This document shows, piece by piece, positions 33,984 to 45,330 of a stretch of DNA of 64,000 nucleotides (within the stretch, counting starts at the first letter, position 1; every line of letters starts with the position of its first letter). This DNA is from Plasmodium malariae (taxonomy: Eukaryota; Apicomplexa; Aconoidasida; Haemosporida; Plasmodiidae). A program made the position numbers and the translations under genes. The notes beneath the pieces were generated by a model. That model was not told the origin of the DNA. It saw only the letters and a list, made by a program, of their open reading frames with translations, and searched no databases. The stretch spans positions 1,433,501 to 1,497,500 of the forward strand of contig NC_041784.1 of NCBI RefSeq assembly GCF_900090045.1, written 5' to 3'.

Positions 33984-35024
33984 TCAGTTTTTCTTATAAA
34001 GGGGGGTAAGATAAGTTGCTTCCCCACTGAGAAATGCTTTTTTTTGCCCCTTTTGATATATAACATAATCATTTAAAAAATGATTCTTCAGTTTGGTGTA
34101 TGTAGCAGGTTTTTCTTTCTTTTGTTTCTTTTCTTTTGTAACTTGTATCTCTTCTAAACTTTCGCTGTTTATCTTTTTATTTGTTTTTTTATCTAAAAAA
34201 TATATCTGCACAGCTGAAAGAAGCAAAAAGCACGACTCGTACACGCTGCTCTGAATTGTCAATTGTTCTAATTCTTTATCGACCTCATTCGTTAGTTCCG
34301 AAAGGTGCTTACTATTTTTTTTATTTACATTCATGCTTAACAAGTCAAAAGTAAGAGCAGTTTAAGTATAACGTAGTAGTGTAGAATTAATTTGTTCAGA
34401 AATTGTAGGATGCATAAAAAAAGGGAAAAAAAAAAAAAAAAAAGTCGAAACAGTAGTGGAAATGGAAAAAAAAATGTAGGATGTACAAGGAATAAAAAAA
34501 AATAATTCCTCCCTTATGAGGGATCCTAATTTATAGAAGCCTTTACGTTTATAAGAATTGCAAATGTGAATAATGAATTGTATATCTTGTCTGAAAGGAA
34601 ATATGAACGAAGAAAAAAAAAAAAAAAAAAAAAATATCCCCACCTAATAAGTAAAATATATGTAGGTGAAATGTGATAAGACTTCAAAAAAAAGGGAAAA
34701 TAAAAAGCCCTATGTGTATGTTTATGTACATATACGGTACACGCTATGCATTTTATAAACATATAGATCTCACCGACACGGAGGAGGATAATAAAAGGGG
34801 AATAAAAAATTAAAATTTAAGTTAATATTTAAATGTAGGTGAAAATTAAAATTTAAGTTAATATTTAAATGTAGGTGAAAATTAAAATTTAAGTTAATAT
34901 TTAAATGTAAGTGAAAATTAAAATTTAAGTTAATATTTAAATGTACGTGAAAATTAAAATAAAAATTGAATACATAAATATAAATAAATATAACCTTCAG
35001 CAGGTATACTCTTCTTTCGTACAT
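33984..35024 (-). CDS. Small four-exon gene of unknown function (about 141 aa)
   Basis: Proposed exons are 34995-35024 (MYERRVYLLK), 34741-34768, 34547-34590 and 33984-34307. Phases are 0, 1 and 0 and agree throughout. The third exon has an excellent T-run TTTCAG acceptor; the second and fourth acceptors are weaker. The last exon alone (119 codons if read from its own ATG at 34343) is convincing: acidic coiled start (HLSELTNEVDKELEQL), a hydrophobic helix (SCFLLLSAVQIYFL), then a Lys-rich tail. If the short exons are real they add a hydrophobic N-terminal segment. I do not recognise the family. Confidence 0.5.
34808..34955. repeat. 36 bp minisatellite in an intron
   Basis: Four near-identical copies of a 36 bp unit containing AATTTAAGTTAATATTTAAA. 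They fall wholly inside the proposed first intron of the small gene at 33984-35024. Minus-strand frames through it encode NLNFNFHLHLN-type repeats and are not real. Confidence 0.9.
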
Positions 35025-35295
35025 ATATACGTATATATATATAAATATCCTATGGAAGGAAAAAATAAATAACTCTTTAAAAGTGCAAAGGCTAAAGAAA
35101 AAATCGCACTGTACAAATTACATTTTGCACATCGTATAAATAAATTTAATAGACCCTGGAATTAATATGGTCGATACTCAGCATTTCAGCAGCTTATTGA
35201 GCAATAAGTGCGTTTGTTTATGCATGCACGTGTAAAGATATAGGAGCAAATGCATTCGCATTAAATATATCTATCTATCTATATCTATATATATA

Positions 35296-35363
<68 letters not shown>

Positions 35364-35443
35364 AGAACGGCTAGATGAATATGTACATGTACGTATATGC
35401 ATGCGTTAACATACATTAAGAAAAAAAGAAAAAAAAATAATAT

Positions 35444-35490
<47 letters not shown>

Positions 35491-36114
35491 TATACTCCCG
35501 CTGTATAATAACGCAAAGATAGAGGTTACGGTTGAATAAAACTTAAAAAACCCTACACCTCTACTTTTCTCTTATGTACGAAAAATGCAGATTTTTCGTT
35601 TTTTGCACTGATTTATTATTATACTGTAATACAGTGTGCTATATTATAATATACGATAATACACTCATGCGGCATTATGCTATACTATTTTATTATATAT
35701 TATTTTGTATTGCGTTGTATTTCATTTTATTTTATTTTAAAATATTTTTTTTTTTTACAGCTTTTGTGAAAAAAGCATTTAATTATTAATTTTTATTGAT
35801 GAAAAAATTACGCGCTTCTGAAGAGTCAACAAAATTTTGAGTTTTTTATTTTGAATATTTGGCAAAAATTAAAACAAAATATCAATGAAATTTGAACAAA
35901 ATTTCAACAAGATATCACGAAAAATTTTGAATATTTTAAGGGAACATAACGAAAATTTTACCAAAATTTTGTGAAATTTTTCAATATTTTTCCTGCTCTG
36001 TTCCGAACGAATGAAACATTTGTTCGAATTTTTGTATAAAAGGACAGAAGTTTTTTGTTAAATAAATGCTTCTACAAGTAGGATAACATACATTTAGACG
36101 TATACATACCCATG

Positions 36115-36158
<44 letters not shown>

Positions 36159-36337
36159 TAGTGAAGTAGTGTAGGAAGCAGCTTCCAAAAAAGGTGTAAC
36201 AAGCGTAAGAGCAAAATTACAGGGGAGAAAATAATATTAAGATTAGGAAAACACTTTTTTTTTTTTTTCTAGCTTCCCTCTTTTTTTTTATTTTATCCCA
36301 TTTTTCCCGTTTTTCTCACAAAGCTAGTAAAGCAAAA
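35025..36337. other. Divergent promoter region between the small gene and ADA
   Basis: Contains (AT)n tracts at about 35281-35360 and 35450-35487 and at 36119-36153. A cluster of AAAATTTT/AAATTTTG palindromic motifs lies at about 35835-35985. A T-run plus pyrimidine-rich leader sits just before the ADA start. No coding segment is supported; a short plus-strand frame at 35574 is weak. Confidence 0.6.
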
Positions 36338-37429
36338 ATGAATGCACTGAATGAGCCGATAAATTTCTTAAAGAAGGATGAAATAAAGAACATAGACTTG
36401 AGTAGCATGAGTAAAAAGGAGAGATACAGAATATGGAAGAGAATACCAAAATGTGAGTTACATTGTCATTTAGATTTATGTTTTTCATCGGATTTTTTCC
36501 TCAACTGTGTACGTAAGTATAATTTACAGCCAAATTTATCAGATGAAGAAGTGATTGATTATTATTTATTTTCAAAAGGAGGGAAATCATTAGAGGAGTT
36601 TGTTGAAAAGGCTATACGAGTTGCGGATATATTTCAAGACTATGAAGTTATAGCAGATTTAGCAAAACATGCTGTATTTAATAAATATAAAGAAGGTGTA
36701 GTATTAATGGAATTTCGTTATGCTCCTACGTTTATTGCATTTAAGCATAAATTAGATATAGAATTAGTACATGAAGCTATAGTTAAAGGAATAAAAGAAG
36801 TAGTTGAACTGTTGGATCATAATATTCATGTAGCTTTAATATGTATAGGGGATACAGGACATGAAGCAACCAATATTAAATTATGTGCCGATTTTTGCTT
36901 AAAGCATAAAGATGATTTTGTAGGATTTGATCATGGTGGATATGAAATAGATTTAAAGCAATATAGTGAAATTTTTAATTATGTTAGAGAAAGTGGAATA
37001 CCGTTAACTGTTCATGCTGGGGAAGATATTAATTTACCAAATTTAAATACACTCTATTCAGCTATTGAAATTTTAAAAGTTGAGAGAATAGGACATGGTA
37101 TTAGAGTTGTTGAATCGAAAGAGCTTATTAAGTTGGTAAAGGAAAAAAATATATTATTAGAAGTCTGTCCCATTTCAAATGTATTATTAAAAAATGCAAA
37201 ATCCATGGACACACACCCTATTAGAAAACTTTACGATGCTGGGGTAAAAGTATCGGTAAACTCCGATGACCCAGGAATGTTTTTAACTAATATTAATGAT
37301 GATTACGAAGAATTATATACACACCTTAATTTTACTTTAGAAGAATTTATGCAAATGAACGAATGGGCTTTGGAAAAATCTTTCGTGGATGACAGCGTTA
37401 AAAGTAACGTGAAGGAGTTATACTTTTAG
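36338..37429 (+). CDS. ADA: Adenosine deaminase
   Basis: A single exon of 363 residues, the usual length for Plasmodium ADA. It deaminates adenosine to inosine in purine salvage, on which the parasite depends, and in this genus also acts on 5'-methylthioadenosine. Metal and catalytic residues are all visible: His42 and His44 in ELHCHLDL, His226 and Glu229 in VHAGEDI, His253 in ERIGHGIR, and Asp310-Asp311 in VNSDDPGM. Asp172 (ICIGDTGHE), the residue reported to allow methylthioadenosine binding in Plasmodium ADAs, is present at exactly that number. The start ATG follows a pyrimidine-rich leader and the N-terminal helices match the family. Codon use is like its neighbours. Confidence 0.97.
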   Translation: MNALNEPINFLKKDEIKNIDLSSMSKKERYRIWKRIPKCELHCHLDLCFSSDFFLNCVRKYNLQPNLSDEEVIDYYLFSKGGKSLEEFVEKAIRVADIFQDYEVIADLAKHAVFNKYKEGVVLMEFRYAPTFIAFKHKLDIELVHEAIVKGIKEVVELLDHNIHVALICIGDTGHEATNIKLCADFCLKHKDDFVGFDHGGYEIDLKQYSEIFNYVRESGIPLTVHAGEDINLPNLNTLYSAIEILKVERIGHGIRVVESKELIKLVKEKNILLEVCPISNVLLKNAKSMDTHPIRKLYDAGVKVSVNSDDPGMFLTNINDDYEELYTHLNFTLEEFMQMNEWALEKSFVDDSVKSNVKELYF

Positions 37430-39110
37430 AGCGTTGCTTTGCGCTCCTATTGGGAGAAGTCCAACGCATGGGAAGCTTTCACACTTGAGTCCACGTCGTA
37501 TGTATTTAGAAATACTCACATTTGTAAAGTTTATGCCATATGAATAAACACACGTTTACCACAAATAATTTAATGCCAAATATGGTAAAAGATTTTAATT
37601 TTGCATGCGTCACTCTGGAAAAATGACTTATTTTTATTATTCGAAATGTTCATTGAAATATGAGTGAATGTTCAGTGTGCTTATAAAATGGAAATAACTT
37701 TCATATTTTTGAAAAATGGGAGTTACCTTTTTTTTTTTTTTTTTTTTTTTTTCTTTTCTATCCTTTTTAATTCATTTTGAACTTCGTTTTTAATTTACTT
37801 TTAATTCATATTGAATTTCATTTCGAATTTATTTTTTATTTCATTTTTTAATTTCACTTTAAATTTATTTTAAATTTAATTTTAAGCTGCTTTTTAATCT
37901 CATCTTTAATTTCACTTTTTATCTCCTTTTTAATCTCATCTTTAATTTCACTTTTTATCTCCTTTTTAATCTCATCTTTAATTTCACTTCTTATCTCCTT
38001 TTTAATCTTCTTTTTAATTTCATATTTAATTTATTTTTAATTTCATATTTAATTTATTTTTAATTTATTTTTAATATTTAAACGAAAACGAACAGTTCTA
38101 TGTTAGCTTCCTATTTTTTAAATGATTTATGGTCAAATGAAAATATTAACTTAACGGTTGAGTCATTGCTGGCATGATACCAAAATTGCATAAGAGGGGG
38201 AAGAACAGATGGAGATCCCTTAAATAATTCGTAAATGGAGCGAAAAGTAAAATGAAATAGAATAAAATGAAATAAAATAAAGTGAAATATAACATAATAA
38301 ATTGTTTTATAATAAAATGTTTTATAATAAAATGTTTTATAATAAATTGTTTTATAATAAATTGTTTTATAATAAATTGTTTTATAATAAAATGAGATAA
38401 AATATAAGAAAATACAATGCATCTGTTAAAAAGTGGAATTAATAACAAAACAGGAGAAATAAAAGAACATTCGCAATTTTGCAGCAAATAAAAACATACA
38501 CACATGTATATGCATGTACATATACATACTTCTGTATGTATGTATGTATATGTATTTTCGTACACGTAGAACATATACTAATTATCTTTTTCCTAACGTA
38601 TGACGTTTTGCGAGTGTTTTGTCCAATTCGTTCTTGTAAGATGGGGATAATTTTTACTCTATGGAATTATTTTTTTATGGAATTTGACTAGCCATTTTGA
38701 ACATGTAATGTTCATATTTTTTTTTTCTTTACATGCAATGGATATATTTTTTTTTTTTTAAACCATGTACAGGTCATAATTTGTTTTTCAACCATGTACT
38801 GGTCATAATTTTTTATTCATACATGTATTGGTCATATATTTTTTTTTTCAAGCTTTTACTGGTAATATTCTTTTTTTTTTTTTCAAGTGTGTACTGGTTA
38901 TATTCCTTCTTTTTCAAGAATGTATTGGTCATAACTTTTTTTATTTTTTTTGTATAAATTCCAACTAGCCATATTAACCATTTGAGCAAACCTGTGTAGG
39001 TGCTCATTTTTTTTTTTTTTTTTTTTTTTTTTTTCGTACGAACACGCAGTGAAAGTAGTAAAGCGATGAATGTTTGTGCCTCCAAAAATCCTAATTTTTC
39101 TTATTTAATT
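37430..39110. other. Convergent 3' spacer after ADA
   Basis: Holds a poly(dT) run (37730-37752), about three copies of a 36 bp unit (TAATCTCATCTTTAATTTCA core, about 37895-38000), about seven copies of a 15 bp unit (AATAAATTGTTTTAT, about 38297-38395), and about five degenerate copies of a roughly 37 bp unit with core CTGGTCATAATTTTT (about 38760-38945). No gene recognised. Confidence 0.7.
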
Positions 39111-41960
39111 CTACTTGAATTCATAATTTGGTGTAATTTCTTCCAAAAAATAATCCCTACTTGGGGGGTGATCCTTTTTTTTGGACATTTCATTGTGTGT
39201 GGCTGTATTTTTCTTTTTTGATCTCCTGTGGTGCTTAGCGCTAAATTTTGTCTTTCTCCTTATTAAATGACGTAATTCCTCTTTATCCACATGTTGTATT
39301 TTCTCTTTGGAATATTTTGCAAATTTGGAATTATGTTTATGGTACTTGTATCGAGTAGTAAAAGTACTATATTTATGTTTTTTAGTTTTCCTTTTCTTAA
39401 AAAGCAAGGAGAAATTAAATTTTTTTTGGAATATATATTTGTAAAAAATGAAACATACTATAATAATAAATAGAGAAATAATACCGCAGCATATGATGAA
39501 CCAAAAATGATTATTACTTTTATCATTAGAATAAACGGTAAAACTTTTTTCAATAATATCTTCTGGATGTATTTTTTTAATAAATAATATTTGTGTGTCC
39601 CAACCATTAAGATAATGATATCTGTGTTCAAACAAAGAAAACATCTGATTTGCTGAATAAATTTTTTTTCTCATATTTAAAGGTATAGAAATAAAATTAT
39701 GAAAAGCTATTTGAACTAACTTGTGTCCATCGAGTATTATTTTTTCTATAGAATGAATATCACTTTTATTTATTCTATATCCGAAGTGATTTGTTCTCCT
39801 TTTTATATTGGTATAAGGATTATTATAGCTTTCCCCTAATATTTCAATAAGCTCCTTATTTATTAATTTATTGTCATTATACTTAAATCCTTCTAATGCT
39901 CTCGAATTAACTGGTTCAGATAGGAGATTAATAATGCTCTCTTTCATTTGAGTATATTTATTTTCTGGCAATATTTTGACCATCAAAATGCAAAAAATGG
40001 TTTGATCCTTGGTTAATTCCAGATTTTTCTTTTTAGAATTCTCTTCGCTTTTTCTTTCTTCCGGGGGAGAACTCCGCAAAAAAGGATTTCCACTTCCACG
40101 GCTATTACCACTACTATCATCGCTTACAACCCCCTTGGGTTTATGCGCGTCATAAGGGAGCAAATTTTCAGCTACGTCAATATCCCTGGCAAATTCGTCA
40201 TACGTAAACACATTGCTACTTCCGTCTTTATCGTTCATGTAAATTAATTTTTTTAAAAATAAATCTGATTTGGAGTAATCATTTGGACCTATACGTAGGT
40301 ACGGATTTAAGATAAACTCGAATTCAACTAAGTTTATGAAACTTCCATTTTGAAGAGATTTAATATTAAATTCAGGGGAATATCCTATTTCAATTTGAAG
40401 AAATAAATTATTGCCCGTTAATAAAGAAGTGCATTTTTTTAAATAAAATTCTGTAAAAAATAAGCCAAAATCGTGAGCACGCAATATTTCATTACTTGCT
40501 TTATCATAATATGCATATCCATTAACTGTTAGCACAAACAATTTTTCAAGTGCTTCTCTGGTGAGAGCACTACCACTGCTGCTGTTACTGATACTACCAC
40601 TACTACCACTACTACCATTTGGTAAAAAAAAATTATTACTTTGTGAATATTTTATGTACAGGTCAGCACTTTTTTTTATAACTTCAGACAGGGAATTATT
40701 CACAATACGTGTAAACGCTTCAAGATTATTTTGTTTTAACAAATTAATTAATACCTTAGCACTTTTTATATGAAAAACAAAAATTTCACTTTGTATATTT
40801 TTTAATGCTGATATGGTTGATAAGCTATTGAGATACACACTATACTCTCTTACGTAACTTATGTCCGTACTTATAGCGACCAACTTTTTATTATTCTCAT
40901 CATTACACACTTGCTCACGGTTAATACTATTAAATAAATACTTCGAATGTAGGGCATAATTTAGAGCATACAGTATACAAGTGGTGCATGTTATTGGTAA
41001 GACTTTTTTTGGAAGCATGCTTAGGGACGATAGAGCACACCTCCTTGTGGTTAATGCTGCACAGTTGTTTTGTTCATTCCAGCATTCTTTAAAAATTAAA
41101 TCGATCCAGGTAAAATATTTGATCTCTTTTCTTCTTATGTCTGTTAAGATGTTTCCCAACTGTAACGTGAACGGGGAGAGGGGATATGCAATTGCATGTT
41201 TCTCATGCTCACTGGGGATAAATATGTATACGTATATGTACACACACGCGCGCACAAACATATGCACATGCATAGGTACATACATGCTTATACATGTACC
41301 CCCACGTAGAGTGTATATAGGAATAAACAGATTTCAATGCAGTAAAAGATGACAACGACTTAGGATAAAGCACATTTGTGTGTAGATTACCCCAACGACG
41401 GTGCTTCTAACATCCTGAAGGTCAAATCCTTTTTGCTCTTTTATAATTTTATTTTTTCCAATTTCTTCATTGAATAAATGTATTAGACCATCAAGTAATT
41501 TTTCATATATTATTTTTTGTGAAAAGCCCTTCAAAAAATATGGTATGTTCAGCTGTACCAGCAAGAAGAAGGCTAGAAGCGTGTTTCCATCCAAATCGTC
41601 TAATGAAACCTCGTTGTTTATGGCACATGCCACATTTGCCTAAAAAGAGAAAGCTCACGCGCACACATACATATATACTTATATACATACACACATATAT
41701 ATACATATACACATATATATACATATACACATATATATACATATACATATATATACATATACATATATATACATATACATATATATACATATACATATAT
41801 ATACATATACATATATACGCATACATATACGTATACACATGCAATGACTCATATTGGAGGTTGTGTCCATATATTCACATGCGCGAAATTTTTTCTTCTC
41901 TTTTAAGTAATGCCAAGTGTGGAATATAGTTACTATAAACCACAAGCATATATATGTTCC
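39111..41960 (-). CDS. Predicted type I membrane protein, unknown function
   Basis: Exons are 41934-41960 (end of a probable signal peptide), 41391-41639 and 39111-41159, all joined in phase 0. The splice yields GTYICLWFI followed by ANVACAINN, a plausible signal-peptide h-region and cleavage site. The first coding exon with the ATG is not resolved. The mature ectodomain of about 620 residues has several Cys early on ([18 protein letters not shown]) and a Ser/Gly/Asn insert. One membrane span ([20 protein letters not shown]) lies at about residue 620 of the last exon. A basic cytoplasmic tail of about 90 residues with His/Lys/Arg clusters ends PNYEFK. I know no named family. The 41168-41390 intron and the longer 5' intron carry microsatellite. 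Confidence 0.7.
41640..41933. other. Intron with TATACATATACA microsatellite
   Basis: About 41685-41830 is an ATATATACATATACAC-type array, open on both strands. It separates the probable signal-peptide exon from the next exon of the membrane protein gene. Confidence 0.7.
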
Positions 41961-42723
41961 CTTGGGAAAAATAAAATAATAAAAGTTATTAAATTAAACT
42001 GTGCATATTCTTTTTTTTTTCTTAAAATAGTATATATGTGAACAGTTCAATAAGAAGCGCTTAATAAAACTGCTTCCTCGTTTTTTTAACTGTTTCTCAT
42101 TTGATGTAGCATGGTACAAATAAAATTGGAAAAAAGCATTCTCTTAAATATATTTTTGCATTCGACATTCACAATTCAACATTTTGTATTTTTTATTATT
42201 TATATTTTTTTTTATATTTTTTTTTATATTTTTTTTTATATTTTTTTTTATATTTTTTTTTATAATTTTTTTTATATTTTTTTTTATAATTTTTGTTTTG
42301 TACTTTTTTTCATATTTTTATATTTTTATTTTTTTATTTTCTCTTACTTGATTTAACCACCTCAGAACGCAGCATAATGTCACAGCGTAGGTGAACATCA
42401 ATTGTTTTTTCATTTTTTTTTCACTTCAATCATGAGAACCGATTATGTTTTTAGTTTATACATGATTATGTTTATATACATATTTTCAATTTTATGACTT
42501 GCATCAATATACTTATGAAAAAACATTCAAACTACATGTAACGTTGCTCGGTATATTTGGTCAATAGCAATTTTGTGAATACACATATGCAAAGATCACG
42601 TCTGACAAATACACAGTTTTATTTTTTGTCCTTTCTCATCGGATGTTATGAGAATAAAGCAGTTCCATAGAAATGATTAACATAATTTGTTCGCCATTTC
42701 GCCATTTCGCCATTTCGCTTTTT

Positions 42724-42755
<32 letters not shown>

Positions 42756-43365
42756 CTGTTGAACTGTATTTAAGTGCCGCGGTTGAATTGCTCTGTCTTT
42801 CACTTCATCTTACTTGTCTCTTCCCTTTTTATTTTTTAATAGACCCTGCATGTAACATTGATCTACATATAACTCATGAGCTGCTTACATATAACCTCGA
42901 ACTACCCATTTAAATTTTACTAAATGGGTAATTGTTATTTTGAAACATAAAAAAAATTAAATTCCATAAGTTTATTAACAGAAAAAAAAAATAAATAAAT
43001 AAAATAAAATAAATAAAGCAAATAAAGCAAATAAAGCAAATGAAGCAAATGAAGCAAATAAAGCAAATAAAGCAAATAAAGCAAATGAAGCAAATAAAGC
43101 AAATAAAGCAAATAAAGCAAATAAAGCAAATAAAGCAAATAAAGCAAATAAAGCAAATAAAGCAAATAAAGCAAATAAAGCAAATAAAGCAAATAAAGCA
43201 AATAAAGCAAATGAAGCAAATAAAGCAAATAAAGTAAATGAAGAAAATTAAGAAAATTAATTAAATAAAACAAATAAAGCTAATAAAGCGAATTACTGCC
43301 TTTTTAATTTTGTTTATATATGTATCTTTTCCTTTTTTAATTACATTTGCATGAACCAAATCGCC
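41961..43365. other. Spacer with 16 bp T-rich and 9 bp arrays and a hairpin
   Basis: A [18 protein letters not shown] array lies at about 42200-42300 and poly(dT) at 42727-42755. A perfect inverted repeat lies at 42903-42930 (10 bp stem TACCCATTTA, 8-base loop). A pure 9 bp AATAAAGCA array of about 25 copies lies at about 43012-43240. Frames through the arrays encode Leu/Tyr or Lys/Gln/Ile repeats only. The missing first exon of the membrane protein gene may lie here. Confidence 0.65.
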
Positions 43366-43449
43366 TTAAAAATATGAACAAACAAGCAAGAACAATGGCA
43401 AAGAGAACAATGTAACGAATCTTGAAAAGATGTTTTCTCCTATCACCAT
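43366..43449 (-). CDS. Weak candidate: 27-aa hydrophobic segment
   Basis: An ATG frame reading MVIGENIFSRFVTLFSL followed by a Leu-rich membrane span and stop. Composition is protein-like and not repetitive, so it could be one exon of a small membrane protein. No second exon found. Confidence 0.2.
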   Translation of the reverse strand: MVIGENIFSRFVTLFSLPLFLLVCSYF

Positions 43450-43570
43450 CAAACAGATGTTAACATTATGGTTTGTCTTTTTTTTTTTTTTTTCTTAATT
43501 AAGCTACAATATGTGGTAAGAAAAAAAAAAAAAATTTTGTCTCATTTTGATAGTACTGTGGTGATTACAG

Positions 43571-43681
43571 ATGGTGGGAAAAAAAAATAAAATAAAGGAA
43601 AAGGGGAATGTTCATGAGACGTTGAATTGCAAAATATGTGTGCAGGAGTACAACATAAGGCTACAATACATATGGCGTTGA
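43571..43681 (+). CDS. Candidate small basic protein with a CxxC motif
   Basis: The ATG lies directly after a GATTACAG acceptor; 56 bases upstream is a strong GTAAGA donor, so this may be an internal exon. It reads MVGKKNKIKEKGNVHETLN then CKIC and ends after 36 codons. A donor (GTACAAC) after codon 25 would allow splicing to a downstream exon near 43758 that adds CVCRSF-like residues. A small zinc-binding protein is conceivable. The family is not recognised. Confidence 0.3.
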   Translation: MVGKKNKIKEKGNVHETLNCKICVQEYNIRLQYIWR

Positions 43682-43998
43682 AAAAATAGAAAAAAAAAAT
43701 GAAGTATCCCTCATAACACTTAAAAAGTGTTAATAACACACACATACATTTATATGTAGTACATGTGTGTGCCGATCGTTTCAAAGTGAGCGAGAACAAC
43801 AACAAAAAAAAAAAAAAAATAATAATAATTAAAATAAAAACAAAATGTACAAACTAACGAACGAACAAGCGAGCGTGCAAACTACAAACCCATGCTTCTC
43901 CCACAGAATAATAAAACCCCTTTGCGCCCATTTCGCCTAGTGCATTCTGCATTTGGCGTAATTTGGTCAAAAGTCTTCCCATTAGCCATTTTTGCACC

Positions 43999-45330
43999 TC
44001 AAAGGATGAGATGTATTTTTTCCTGTTCTTGTGCATGGGCTTTTTCCTTATCTTTGCAAATTTTGTACCACTTTAATTCTCTTAATTTATTTTTTATTTC
44101 ATCGGGTTTGAGAAGAGGAAAATGATTAAGTGTTTTTCCTAAGGGTTCCTTCTCTCTTACAGTTTTTACGAATTCGATTTTTTGATTGATATCATTTCCT
44201 AGTTTAAGCCAATCCAACCAAACAATCCTCCTAATATTCCATCCTAGGTCATATAAAATTTGGTGTTGTAACTTAATATGTTCTGTATACATATTTGTGG
44301 ATGTATAGAAACAAGAAGGACCATCAACGAACCAACAATTTCGTTTCTCATTAATTTCCCCAATATCTATATAATAACAACCCCATAAAAATGTATTCCT
44401 ATGAGCTATACCTAATCTAGCTAAACAGGTTGAAACTTCCCACTGAAAGTCAGATGGTTTTCTACTACTGTCGTGTATCCTTCTCATACTTAATCGAACA
44501 TAAAAACTTTTTACCTTAGTTGATAAAGAATTCCATACATGTGGATATAAAACCCTCACTGCTACAGCAGATTTGTATGCACTTTTATAGTGTTGTGGTC
44601 TTGCACATATAAACATGTTAGTGAATCTTGTTAATATATATTTCTTCGCTTCATCATCATATAAATTAATTATAGTAATATCATTAACTACATTTCTAAA
44701 ATCCTGTGCAAATATTGTATCCAGTTTATTAATTATATGTCTGTTCATAAAATTTTTATAATTTTTATCCATTATACCCAATCTACCTATAGACGTATTT
44801 ATTTTTATTAAATCTTTTATTCTGATTTCATCAAATTTGGAAATAACAGTTTTACAAAATTCATTAAAAAATTCTTCTTTTCTTATTAACATCCTATTTA
44901 ATGACCATGCAATACACATTAATGGATGGCTATAAAAATTATTTAAATTTTTTCCCACATATTTTAACATGTGGTCATAAAAATCGGTGTTTAAAAATCG
45001 ACTTTTTCCCATCCCATAAAAAATATAACCAACTTGTTGAGGTGTTAATGTTTCACGTATTTCTAATATCCTTTCACTATAGCTTTTCCATAATTCAAAA
45101 TCATGTTTTCTCAATGTTGCTGCCTTTTGCACACATGCAGATATATACTGACCATCCATCAAATTTACCTGACTTGTTAAGGACACATTCATAGGTAACC
45201 AATATTCTCGAACTCTCTGTTGCGCCCATGACCGAAATCTTTTGTGCATACGTTTTGCCTTGTACTTTATCCTGCTTTCCCTTCTTATCGCGTTCACTAT
45301 TACTCTTTCCCTGGGTCGAAGCAGCCCCAT
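43999..45330 (-). CDS. RAP-domain protein, probable organellar RNA-binding
   Basis: A single exon of 443 residues. The basic N-terminus (RERVIVNAIRRESRIKYKAK) suits an organellar targeting sequence. The middle is made of helix-turn-helix repeats with segments such as LTPQQVGYIFYGMGKSRFL and HPLMCIAWSLNRMLIRKEEF, like the octo/heptatricopeptide repeats that precede RAP domains. The C-terminal RAP domain (about residues 325-385) has its hallmark pattern: WFVDGPSCFY, then KLQHQILYDLGWNIRRIVWL. RAP proteins in apicomplexans bind organellar RNA and several stabilise fragmented mitochondrial rRNA; that role here is inferred from the family. The ATG at 45330 is the first in frame and is followed at once by the conserved basic stretch. 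Confidence 0.9.
   Translation of the reverse strand: MGLLRPRERVIVNAIRRESRIKYKAKRMHKRFRSWAQQRVREYWLPMNVSLTSQVNLMDGQYISACVQKAATLRKHDFELWKSYSERILEIRETLTPQQVGYIFYGMGKSRFLNTDFYDHMLKYVGKNLNNFYSHPLMCIAWSLNRMLIRKEEFFNEFCKTVISKFDEIRIKDLIKINTSIGRLGIMDKNYKNFMNRHIINKLDTIFAQDFRNVVNDITIINLYDDEAKKYILTRFTNMFICARPQHYKSAYKSAVAVRVLYPHVWNSLSTKVKSFYVRLSMRRIHDSSRKPSDFQWEVSTCLARLGIAHRNTFLWGCYYIDIGEINEKRNCWFVDGPSCFYTSTNMYTEHIKLQHQILYDLGWNIRRIVWLDWLKLGNDINQKIEFVKTVREKEPLGKTLNHFPLLKPDEIKNKLRELKWYKICKDKEKAHAQEQEKIHLIL

Noticed and set aside
41503..41844. Alternative minus-strand frame with [20 protein letters not shown]
   Set aside because: It overlaps the exon 41391-41639 of the membrane protein gene in another frame and stops early; the chosen frame is longer and splices in phase on both sides.
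42935..43273. Leu/Tyr repeat frame and its reverse Lys/Gln/Ile frame
   Set aside because: Both come from a pure 9 bp array; symmetrical openness on both strands indicates a repeat rather than a gene.
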